From assembly GCF_002646595.1 (NCBI RefSeq), contig NZ_PDUD01000048.1, positions 1 to 64,000 of the forward strand: a DNA stretch of 64,000 nucleotides. The letters run 5' to 3'. The notes under the pieces were generated by a model that worked only from the letters and a program-made list of their open reading frames with translations, was not told the DNA's origin and ran no database searches. Positions 8,323-17,000 of the stretch are shown in pieces. Made by a program: the position numbers and the translations under genes. The DNA comes from Flavilitoribacter nigricans DSM 23189 = NBRC 102662. GTDB taxonomy: Bacteria; Bacteroidota; Bacteroidia; Chitinophagales; Saprospiraceae. How positions within the stretch are numbered: position 1 is the stretch's first letter; every line of letters begins with the position of its first letter.

Positions 8323-9003
8323 TTACCCAGTTATCTTTCTAAACTCTCTATCCGTGTCAATGGCGGCAGTTTTTGTATAAATCTGTGTAGTACCAGGTAA
8401 ATCATGGCCTAGAAATACCTGTAAATGATCTTTGCTCATTCCATTTTCTGCTAAAAAGGTAGCCCTGGTATGACGTAGCGTATGAGGCGTCACTTCTATC
8501 GAACTAATATCCGCAGACTCGGCGATCTCTTTTACAATTTGCTGGATTCTGCGATTAGTAAACCTGGTTCCTCTCTGCGTTCTAAAAATCGGCCCTGTTT
8601 TTCTTTCTTTCAGATGGGTTGATAACAGGCGGGTTAAATGTTCCTCCATGGGTACCTCCCGCCTCTTATTACCTTTCCCGGAACGAATAATTATTCTCAA
8701 TTCCCCAAAATAAATATCATCAGCGTTTAAGCTGGTGAATTCATCTACTCTCGCCGCTGTTTCAAATAAGGTTTGCATCATCAGACCAGTCTGCGACGAT
8801 TTTTCATAGGCTGCATTGATGAAGTTCTGATATTCCTTTCTAGACAGACGCTTTACCGTTCCTCTGTTTTTCTTCTCCGGTTTTAGTTCCAGCTTTTTTC
8901 TTACCTCCTTAAAAATGTATTGCGATTGACTATAAGTGATATTCTCTTTGGCGAAATTTTTCGCAATGAGATTAATGATATGCTTAAAACCTGGTGTATC
9001 CAC
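8323..9003 (-). CDS. Tyrosine recombinase, TnpI-like resolvase of the Tn3 element
   Basis: 226 residues, with GTG as the apparent start at 9003. The catalytic set is complete: Arg85 (AARVDE), Lys110 (GKGNKRR), His174-x-x-Arg177 (HTLRH), His200 (LGH) and nucleophile Tyr209 (TQIY). Within Tn3-family elements an enzyme of this class resolves cointegrates at the nearby res site. It is short compared with usual 300-residue integrases: the N-terminal SAM-like arm domain is reduced to about 45 residues. It is divergent from tnpA across a region of about 180 bp that holds repeated core-like sequences. Confidence 0.85.
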   Translation of the reverse strand: MDTPGFKHIINLIAKNFAKENITYSQSQYIFKEVRKKLELKPEKKNRGTVKRLSRKEYQNFINAAYEKSSQTGLMMQTLFETAARVDEFTSLNADDIYFGELRIIIRSGKGNKRREVPMEEHLTRLLSTHLKERKTGPIFRTQRGTRFTNRRIQQIVKEIAESADISSIEVTPHTLRHTRATFLAENGMSKDHLQVFLGHDLPGTTQIYTKTAAIDTDREFRKITG

Positions 9004-9186
9004 AATTTCGCATTCTATTTTTGAGTAGCGAAAAGGTAGTATTTTTCAGTCGAAACTGGAAGTGCTTTTCTAAAAAAAGTAGCTAGTCATTTCGCACTCT
9101 GTCTCTTATACGAAATCCGAATCGTGGCTTTTTAGTTTGGCTACCTTGAACTTGAGCCACTGTTTTTTAATTCAAAATACCGCTCT
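9004..9186. promoter_or_regulatory. Candidate res/recombination site between recombinase and transposase
   Basis: Two related 28-30 bp blocks lie 84 bases apart: 9005-9034 (ATTTCGCATTCTATT ... GCGAAAA) and 9089-9116 (ATTTCGCACTCTGTCTCTTA ... CGAAAT). Each has ATTTCG at one end and CGAAA at the other, i.e. inverted arms around a spacer, as expected for tyrosine-recombinase core or accessory sites. The first block begins exactly at the recombinase start. The promoters of the two divergent genes must also lie here. Confidence 0.6.
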
Positions 9187-12100
9187 ATGCCTAAGATGAC
9201 CATCTTGAACGAACGGGAAATCAAAAAATATGATGAGCCTCCATACTTTCAAAGCCAGGATAGAAAGCAGTTTTTGACGCTGCCCACCAAACTCCAGGAA
9301 CAGCTATCATCCTTTCATACCACTACCAATAAGGTCTGCTTTCATCTTTCTTTTGCTTATTTCAAGGCCTGTGGCCGGTTCTTTACTCCGGCTCGGTTTC
9401 GGACAAGAGAGATAGAATTCGTTTGCAGGCGATTAGGCATCTTCGCTTTTGCGGTTGAAAGATCTGATTACAACCGGGAGACCTTCGGTCGGCATAAACG
9501 ATTAATTTTGGCGTATTTTAATTATCAATCATTCGATTCCAACACTCATTCGCTAATGCTGAAGAAGTCGGCAAACGCCATGATCCGGTCTCAGTTTCGA
9601 CCAAAACTGATCTTCAATTTCATGGTAGATTTGCTGCGGCAAAAGCGAATTGAACTACCTCCATATAATACCCTACAAACCATTATCGTAGATGCTATCG
9701 GGGAATATGCCCGGTCTTTGATGGCCAATCTTGAACAGCATCTTCGCCTGGATCACAAAGCGGCAATGGATTTTTTGTTACAGAAACTTACGGACAGCGA
9801 GGCTTCAAACCATCCCTACCGAATAACCTGGTTAAAATACTTCAATCCCAAAGACAGCCTCAAAGGAATCAAGGCCAATGTCGAAAAACTACGATCGTTG
9901 CAGGAGATTTTCAGGGTGATTCAACCCTTAATTGGTGCTTTGGATCTTAACCCGGACGCCATCAGATATTATGGAGAGTTGGTTAAACATTATCAAATCC
10001 AGCAGATCACCCGTCGCTCAGAATTATACAAATACCTTTATTTACTGGCTTTCACAGCATACCAATTGTACCAATTGGAAGACTGGTTGACTGATACATT
10101 GCTACTTGAAACCAGGAAAATTTTCAACCAGGCTCAGCACGAACACAAACAGAAACAATTTGAGTATCAGCAATTGAGTAAGCCCACTATCCGAAAAGTG
10201 GTAAGTAACTATTATGGGGTTTTGGAGCGGGAAGAAAAGGCGATAGCTATTCTTTGGTCGGAAGATACTTTGATCTCTGATGGGGTTAGAATACAACTTC
10301 TTCGACAGCTATATCCCAATCAAGTACAAGTATCTCAGGAAAAACAAACGATCAAAAGGTGGCATGAACAATATGAAACCAGTGAGGAAGACAGCTATTA
10401 CAGCATATTGGAATCCGACTCCCTGACCTTGCAAAAACAAGTAGCTGGTATTGTTAAGTTGCTTCATTTCAATGGACAAACTTCAGATAAGAATATTATC
10501 GACGCCATTCAAGACTTCAGGATTAAGGATGGAGCGATAACAAAGTCCGTCCCCACTGATTTTTTGCCGGATAAAGAAAAGGCCATCATTTTTGACGACA
10601 AAGGAAAATTCCGAATTTCTTTATTCAAGGTTCTATTATTTACCTCCACCTGTCAGGCTATCAGGGATGGGAGTTTAAATCTGAAGTATTCTTACCGGTA
10701 CAAGGCTTTCGATGAATATCTAATCAAGGATACGATTTGGAAACAGGACTGGATACAACTATTGGAACAAGCAGATTTATCCCATCTAAACTCAATTGAT
10801 GATTTACTTCGTTCGCTGAAAAAGAAGACCGAAGAAGCATACCACAGTACAAATCAGAGTATTTTACTTGGAGAGAACAAGTTCATGCGTTTTAGCGATA
10901 ACGGAAAATTTAGCGTTACTACTCCAAAAGTAGAGGAAGCGGATACGGAAATACTTGATGATTTGTTTCCAAATGCGAAGATCATCCCATTGTCAGAAGT
11001 ACTGGCCACGGTCAACTATGCGACCAGGTACTTGGATGATTTTATTCACTTTCAACCCAAGTATCAAAAAAAGCGGCCGGAGAATGCTTTGTTTTTTGCG
11101 GGAATTACGGCCTATGGATGTAACCTGGGAATTCCTACCATGACCAAGGTAGCAACACCCATGTCTGAAACCGAATTGGAAAATACGGTTAACTGGTATT
11201 TTGACCTTCCCAACATTGATAAAGCGAATGACGCCATTATAGATTTTATCGCCGAGATGGAATTACCGCAGCTTTACAAACAATATAAGGATCAGTTGCA
11301 TACTTCGAGCGATGGACAAAAGTTCAACGTAAAGGGCAACTCCATACACTCCACTTATTCCTACAAATATTTCGGAAAAGGCAGAGGCGTTACGGCCTAC
11401 TCTTATGTAGATGAACGGTTCCTGCAATTCTACTCCACGGTCATTAATGCTTCGGAAAGAGAAGCCACGTATGTCATTGACGGATTGTTGCACAATGAAG
11501 TTGTCCAATCCACTATTCATTCTACCGATACACACGGCTATACCGAAGCGGTATTTGCCCTGATGAACCTCTTAGGCTTTGAGTTCGCTCCGCGAATCGC
11601 CAAAATTTACAAGCAGCGGCTCTACTCCTTTACCAAGCGAGCAGACTATGCCAAAGAAGGCTACAAAATATTGCCGGATGGTTACATCAATACGGAACTC
11701 ATAGCGGAAAACTGGGACAACATCTTACGACTAATCACCTCTATCAAACTCAAAGAATGTTCTGCTTCTCAAATTTTTAAGCGATTAAATTCCTATTCCA
11801 GGCAGCACCCGGTTTATCAGGCATTAAAAGAATACGGCAAGATCATCAAAACGCTTTTCATCCTGAAATACATTGATGATGTGGAGCTGCGCCGTTCCAT
11901 CAGGAAGCAACTTAACAAGATTGAACACTCTAACCGCTTCTCCGCGGCTATCTGCTTTGCCAATAACGGCGAGTTGATTTTTTTAACCCGTCAAGAGCAA
12001 TTGGTGGCAGAATCCTGCAAGCGACTGATTAAAAACGCTATCATCTGCTGGAATTATCTGTACCTCACCCACTGCATTCAGCAAGCGAATACTGAAAGGA

Positions 12101-12264
12101 GGAAAAAAGAGATTGTTGAGACCGTTAAATCCGGTTCAGCAATGACTTGGAAGCATATTTACTTCCACGGATTGTACGATTTTTCGGACGAAAAGCTGGT
12201 AGATTCCTTCAATTTGACGGCTTCCCAAAATTACCGCCTGGATTTGGATTCCTTTTTGGGATAG
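9187..12264 (+). CDS. tnpA: Tn3-family transposase TnpA
   Basis: 1025 residues, the usual length for Tn3 transposases. An N-terminal DUF4158-like DNA-binding part (DRKQFLTLPTKLQEQLSSF ... YFKACGRFFTPARFR) is followed by helical domains and a C-terminal DDE catalytic half. Landmarks are FFAGITAYGCNLGIP, NSIHSTYSYKYFGKGRGVTAYSYVDE (first-Asp/YSY region), STDTHGYTEAVFAL (second Asp) and GFEFAPRI, with the last Glu expected near ALKEYGKIIKTLF. It is intact, with no frameshift. Start ATG 9187 is followed by a normal N-terminus. It ends 45 bases before the right inverted repeat. Confidence 0.95.
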   Translation: MPKMTILNEREIKKYDEPPYFQSQDRKQFLTLPTKLQEQLSSFHTTTNKVCFHLSFAYFKACGRFFTPARFRTREIEFVCRRLGIFAFAVERSDYNRETFGRHKRLILAYFNYQSFDSNTHSLMLKKSANAMIRSQFRPKLIFNFMVDLLRQKRIELPPYNTLQTIIVDAIGEYARSLMANLEQHLRLDHKAAMDFLLQKLTDSEASNHPYRITWLKYFNPKDSLKGIKANVEKLRSLQEIFRVIQPLIGALDLNPDAIRYYGELVKHYQIQQITRRSELYKYLYLLAFTAYQLYQLEDWLTDTLLLETRKIFNQAQHEHKQKQFEYQQLSKPTIRKVVSNYYGVLEREEKAIAILWSEDTLISDGVRIQLLRQLYPNQVQVSQEKQTIKRWHEQYETSEEDSYYSILESDSLTLQKQVAGIVKLLHFNGQTSDKNIIDAIQDFRIKDGAITKSVPTDFLPDKEKAIIFDDKGKFRISLFKVLLFTSTCQAIRDGSLNLKYSYRYKAFDEYLIKDTIWKQDWIQLLEQADLSHLNSIDDLLRSLKKKTEEAYHSTNQSILLGENKFMRFSDNGKFSVTTPKVEEADTEILDDLFPNAKIIPLSEVLATVNYATRYLDDFIHFQPKYQKKRPENALFFAGITAYGCNLGIPTMTKVATPMSETELENTVNWYFDLPNIDKANDAIIDFIAEMELPQLYKQYKDQLHTSSDGQKFNVKGNSIHSTYSYKYFGKGRGVTAYSYVDERFLQFYSTVINASEREATYVIDGLLHNEVVQSTIHSTDTHGYTEAVFALMNLLGFEFAPRIAKIYKQRLYSFTKRADYAKEGYKILPDGYINTELIAENWDNILRLITSIKLKECSASQIFKRLNSYSRQHPVYQALKEYGKIIKTLFILKYIDDVELRRSIRKQLNKIEHSNRFSAAICFANNGELIFLTRQEQLVAESCKRLIKNAIICWNYLYLTHCIQQANTERRKKEIVETVKSGSAMTWKHIYFHGLYDFSDEKLVDSFNLTASQNYRLDLDSFLG

Positions 12265-12309
12265 CGGCAACTATTTGTTATGTATTAGCAATCAGTTAAC
12301 TCTGAAAAT

Positions 12310-12348
12310 AAAAGTGGGACATTTTATCCTTTTGTAGAGCTATGACCC
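12310..12348. repeat. Right inverted repeat of the Tn3-family element
   Basis: The partner of 4924-4962. Read from outside it begins GGGTCATAGC, the G-rich tip expected of Tn3 ends, and continues into the 29-30 bases shared exactly with the left end. Confidence 0.8.
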
Positions 12349-12643
12349 TCAAAGGCCGCTACTTCTTTTTTTTCTTGATATTTGATGACCAAAAAGTTAT
12401 CAGAAAGTTGTTGAAATTGAGTCGCACACATGGCTAGTAATTTTAAGGGGGTGAACAATTAATGATTACAGAGCCAAATATATGGTCAGTCCGGGCGCTC
12501 CGTGGGATTGTTCGGTGAGATAGGAATATGGATCGGTGAGATTTGAAAACAGGGGGTTGAAATTTCAAGGCCATCCGTTTAAGAGCATGAACTGGTTTAA
12601 ATTTAACAGTCATAAACTGCAAAAGTCTCCGTCCAGGCAATTA
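12349..12643. other. Spacer between transposon and LytTR gene; small ORF only
   Basis: No convincing gene. On the minus strand a 35-codon frame beginning MCATQFQQLSDNF (start near 12432) runs into the transposon end and stops inside the inverted repeat; it may be the start of a gene cut by the insertion. It does not match the missing part of the transposase at 4287-4923. The rest shows no pattern I recognise. Confidence 0.35.
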
Positions 12644-13330
12644 CTAATTCAAGGCATTCAATTTTTCGAGAAGATGAGCCCGGTAAGTTTCACTCACGGC
12701 CAGTACGTTTTTTTGAATGGACACCATATTGTCGGCGAAGCTGTCAATTTTATCGAGAGCAACCACATAAGAACGGTGGATGCGAAGAAATCGATCAGGC
12801 GGTAATTTTTCCAGGAGTGCTTTTAAGGTTAGGTGTACCATATATTTTTTCTGAGGGGTAGCAATCCGGATATAATCGCCCATAGTTTCGACGTACAGGA
12901 TCTGATCGAAATCCAGGCGGGTGAGCACATTATCGATGCGGGCAAATAGGTAGCCATCCGCTTCCTTTTGGGTAGGCCGCAAAAAATCCTTAGCTCGATT
13001 GACCGCTTTCAGGAAACGGGCCAGTTTGATGGGTTTAACGATATAGTCGATGACTTCCAGATTGTAGGCTTGGACCGCGTATTCAGTTTTAGAAGTGATC
13101 AGAATAACCAGAGGCCGGTGGGTTAAGCTTTCCAGCAATTCCAATCCGGTCATTTGCGGCATTTCTACATCGAGAAAAAGCAGCTCGATTGGTTCTTTTT
13201 GCAGCCAGTTCATGGCCTGGACGGCATCCTCACATTCTCCGCTAAGGGATAAAAAATCTACTTCCTGGATGAAATTTCTAATAGCCAGCCTCGCCATGGG
13301 ATTATCATCAATGATGAGGCATTTGATCAT
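12644..13330 (-). CDS. LytTR-family response regulator
   Basis: 228 residues. The receiver domain (residues 1-~120) has the acidic pocket at IIDDN, the phospho-acceptor Asp54 in LFLDVEMPQMTG and the Lys of VKPIK. A LytTR DNA-binding domain (~130-228) follows, with YVETMGDYIRI, HLTLKALLEKL and FLRIHRSYVV. Such regulators normally pair with a membrane LytS/YehU-type histidine kinase, but none is visible on either side, so it is an orphan in this window. The start at 13330 gives a canonical N-terminus. Its targets cannot be inferred; the divergent metal-efflux operon 140 bases away is possible but unproven. Confidence 0.9.
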   Translation of the reverse strand: MIKCLIIDDNPMARLAIRNFIQEVDFLSLSGECEDAVQAMNWLQKEPIELLFLDVEMPQMTGLELLESLTHRPLVILITSKTEYAVQAYNLEVIDYIVKPIKLARFLKAVNRAKDFLRPTQKEADGYLFARIDNVLTRLDFDQILYVETMGDYIRIATPQKKYMVHLTLKALLEKLPPDRFLRIHRSYVVALDKIDSFADNMVSIQKNVLAVSETYRAHLLEKLNALN

Positions 13331-13437
13331 AGCGTTGGAGTAAAATAGTTTGTTGGTGAAATTAATAAATTTAAACCATTAAAAAAAAACATCCCCAGCG
13401 AAGCTTTGAAGTAAAAAAACCATTTTCCATACGTACC

Positions 13438-13468
13438 TTGTAATTGAAACAAAATTCATTTACTTTTG
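13438..13468 (+). promoter_or_regulatory. Bacteroidota-type promoter for the RND efflux operon
   Basis: TTG at 13438-13440, a spacer of exactly 20 bases, then TACTTTTG at 13461-13468, a full match to TTG-N19-21-TAnnTTTG. Transcription would start at about 13474-13476, which is the ATG of the next gene, so the message is predicted to be leaderless or nearly so. Confidence 0.65.
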
Positions 13469-13474
13469 CGGGCA

Positions 13475-13810
13475 ATGAAATACATCAGTGCCATACTATC
13501 GATTTATATACTGGCCCTGGCCCTGCTCCCCTGTGCAGACCAGATAGATTGGTGTAATTCCGACACGGGGGCCGAACAGGTCGTAGCACAGGCGGAAGCG
13601 GGCGATCACGATCATAGTAGCGATTCTAAAGATCTTTGTTCTCCCTTGTGTACCTGTAGTTGTTGCCATTTGACGGTTAGGACACCTACAAAAAACGACC
13701 TGCCAATCACCATTCCCAAGTTTATTTTTGCTGATTCCCCACTATTTGAGTCTATGCTCGTAGACCTCACTTCTCTTCATGACATTTGGCATCCGCCACA
13801 GCTTAGTTAA
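13475..13810 (+). CDS. DUF6660-like small exported Cys-rich protein
   Basis: About 111 residues. The ATG at 13475 is preferred over an upstream TTG because the promoter -7 box overlaps that region. An N-terminal signal segment (ISAILSIYILALALLPC) is followed by a His/Asp stretch (GDHDHSSDSKD) and a Cys cluster CSPLCTCSCC that could bind soft metals. Genes of this type commonly precede CusA-type efflux genes in Bacteroidota, as here. A periplasmic metal-binding or sensing accessory role is likely but unproven. It is 237 bases before the RND gene. Confidence 0.65.
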   Translation: MKYISAILSIYILALALLPCADQIDWCNSDTGAEQVVAQAEAGDHDHSSDSKDLCSPLCTCSCCHLTVRTPTKNDLPITIPKFIFADSPLFESMLVDLTSLHDIWHPPQLS

Positions 13811-14047
13811 ACCATTAGAGTTGTTCTACAGGAATTCTAATTGGGGTTAACGAAATTTTCACCTATTGTCTTTTTTGTTCCGTAATGTTCGCTTTTGTTC
13901 ATCACAAAAGCTGGCTAATGGAAAAGCTTCGGTAAAAAGAAAAACGGTTCGTTTACCTCTCGGCACCTGGAAATCAACTCCATTTTAGCAGGCCGCCTAT
14001 GCTTGCAAGTCTCCTATTCAATGGTTTAACGAAATTTTAATTTCAAC

Positions 14048-17000
14048 ATGTTTGATAAGATAATTGCTTATTCGATACAGAATAAGTTTGTGATAGGGCT
14101 ATTGGTAGCAGCCCTAATCGTATGGGGGATTTTCTCCCTGCGACAGCTACCTATTGATGCCGTACCTGACATCACCAACAATCAGGTGCAGGTGATTACC
14201 ATTTCTCCGACCTTGGCCACGCAGGAAGTAGAGCAGTTTATAACCACTCCAATAGAGCTGTCTTTACAAAACATCCAGCAACTTGTTGAGATTCGGTCTA
14301 TTTCTCGTTTCGGCCTGTCGGTTATCACAGTAGTATTTGAGGAAGATATGGATATATACCTTGCCCGGCAACTGGTTGGAGAATACCTAAAAGAAGCCGA
14401 AAGCAATATTCCTGATGGGCTGGGCACCCCTGAAATGGCTCCAATCTCAACGGGTTTGGGAGAAATATACCAGTATGTTGTCCGACCTGAAGAAGGGTAC
14501 GAAGAACAATATCCAGCTACCGAATTGCGCACGATTCAAGACTGGATAGTGAGGCGACAGCTATCCGGGATTGAGGGTGTAGTAGAGGTCAACACCATGG
14601 GCGGTTTTCTCAAGCAATATGAAGTAGCCGTAAATCCTAATCTGCTCAAGTCCATTGGCATTAGTATTACCGATGTCTACGATGCGCTACAAAACAGCAA
14701 TGAAAATACGGGCGGCGCTTACATTGAAAAAAATCCAAGTACTTATTACATCCGCACCAATGGGATTGCCCAATCACTAACGGATATAGGAAATATAGTG
14801 GTTGACGTCCGTAGTGGCAGGCCAATTTTAATACAAGATGTAGCCACGGTACAGTTTGGTAAAGCACCCCGCTATGGCGCATTGACCCGTGATGGAGCAG
14901 AGGCAGTTGGTGGTCGAGTAATGATGCTCAAAGGATCAAACTCGGCAGCCGTTACCGAACGAGTAAAAGAAAGAGTGGTTCAAATTCAAAAATCACTTCC
15001 GGAAGGCGTGGTTATAGAACCCTATTTGGTCAGAGACAAACTTGTTTCAACGGCCATTGGTACCGTGCAGACCAACTTAATAGAGGGAGGTTTAATAGTG
15101 GTGTTTGTTTTGGTGCTGATGCTGGGTAACTGGCGAGCAGGCTTAATAGTAGCTTCGGTTATTCCCCTGGCCATGTTGTTTGCCATCTCTATGATGAATG
15201 TATTGGGTATTTCTGCCAATCTAATGAGTTTAGGAGCTATAGATTTTGGCCTAATCGTGGACGGGGCAGTTATAATCGTAGAAGCCATTGTTCATCGCTT
15301 ACAGGTAGGGTTTGCGGGGCAAAAGCTAAGCGCAGCCCAAATGAATAAGGAAGTGCAAACCGCTTCTATAAAAATTCGGAGTTCGGCAGCCTTTGGTGAG
15401 ATTATCATTTTAATGGTTTATATCCCCATTTTAGCCCTGGTAGGCATTGAGGGTAAAATGTTTAAGCCAATGGCACAGACCGTTATGCTCGCCATTGCTG
15501 GAGCATTGATTTTGTCTCTTACCTACGTACCTATGATGGCCGCACTTTTTTTAAACAAAAAGATTAGCGATAAAAAGACCATTGCGGACCGAATCATTGC
15601 CTTCACGCAATGGATCTATACCCCGATACTGAATGTAGCATTAAGGCTAAAAGGCATTTTTGTAATAGCTACCCTCGCTCTGTTTGCAATAAGTTTTTAT
15701 GTGTTTACCCAAATGGGAGGCGAATTCATACCCACGCTGGAAGAAGGTGATTTAGCCATGCAGCAGATATTACCACCTGGGACCTCGCTATCGCAGAGTA
15801 TAGAGATGTCCAAGATGATCCAAAATAAGCTGATGGATGAATTTCCTGAAATTGAAGACATTGTTACCAATATAGGCGCAGCCGAAATACCTACTGACCC
15901 TATGCCTGTTGAAATTGGTGACTATGTACTGGTCATGAAACCCAAATCAGAATGGACCTCTGCCAGTAATCGACAGGAGATGTTTGAGAAGATAGCGGAA
16001 TCTCTAAGTGTATTTCCAGGAGTAGGTTACGAATTTTCCCAACCCATCCAACTACGGTTTAATGAATTGATGACGGGCTCAAAATCCGATATCGCCATTA
16101 AGCTCTATGGGCAAGACCTGGACCTTTTGTACAGCAAAGCCAAAGAAGCTGAAGGTCTTATCACCAAAATAGATGGTGTAGGAACTGTTAATGTGGAACA
16201 AACTATCGGCATGCCGCAAATCATTATCAATTTTAAGTACGCCAAAATGGCGCAGTATGGCTTACAGGTCAAAGAGGTCAATCAGGTGGTAAGAGCTGCC
16301 TTTGCCGGAGAGAGTGCCGGAATTATTTATGAAGGAGAAAGGCGGTTTGATCTAGTAGTACGGCTGGATGAAACCTACCGTAAGGATCTCGCAAACGTGC
16401 AAAACCTATATATCACTCTGGACAATGGCACTCAAGTGCCTTTACAAGCTGTGGCGGATGTGGAATTGATTGATGCTCCTATGCAAATCTCCAGGGACAA
16501 TACCAATAGAAGAATTGTTATTGGTGTAAATGTAGGGGATACAGATGTAGAAACGCTGGTAGGTAAAATTCAAGCGGAACTGGATACCAAACTAAGTTTA
16601 CCTTCAGGATATTACTTCACCTATGGCGGCCAATTCGAAAACCTCAAGGCCGCCAATGCTCGTCTGGCAGTAGCGGTACCTCTTGCTCTGGCACTAATTT
16701 TCATACTCCTCTTTTTTACATTTGGTTCCATCTCACAAGCGGCCTTGATATTTACCGCCATTCCACTATCTGCCATTGGCGGCATCTGGGCTTTGCAGCT
16801 AAGAGGTATGCCTTTCAGCATTTCAGCTGGTATAGGATTTATTGCCTTGTTTGGGGTCGCTGTCCTGAACGGGATTGTATTAATTGGCTACTTCAACCAA
16901 TTGAAAAGCGAGGGAATAAGCAATATTCGGGAACGCATTCTAAAGGGTACCCGGGTGCGACTCAGGCCCGTTTTGATGACCGCGTCGGTGGCATCTTTGG

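Larger units (their letters stand above)
4924..12348. mobile_element. Tn3-family transposon with TnpI-like recombinase and a passenger operon
   Basis: About 7.4 kb bounded by 39-bp inverted repeats (4924-4962 and 12310-12348) that are identical over their inner 30 bases and differ at four outer positions. The right end begins GGGTCATAGCTCTACAAAAG when read from outside. Inside are a full-length TnpA, a tyrosine recombinase divergent from it, a 180-bp intergenic region with repeated core-like sequences, and four minus-strand passenger genes. This is the cointegrate-resolving layout of Tn3 elements that use a tyrosine recombinase. No 5-bp target duplication is visible (ATTTT versus TCAAA), so one flank has probably been rearranged. 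Confidence 0.8.

Noticed and set aside
14182-14532. 116-residue ORF opposite the RND gene
   Set aside because: Shadow of a long, intact gene; low-complexity Ser/Thr composition.
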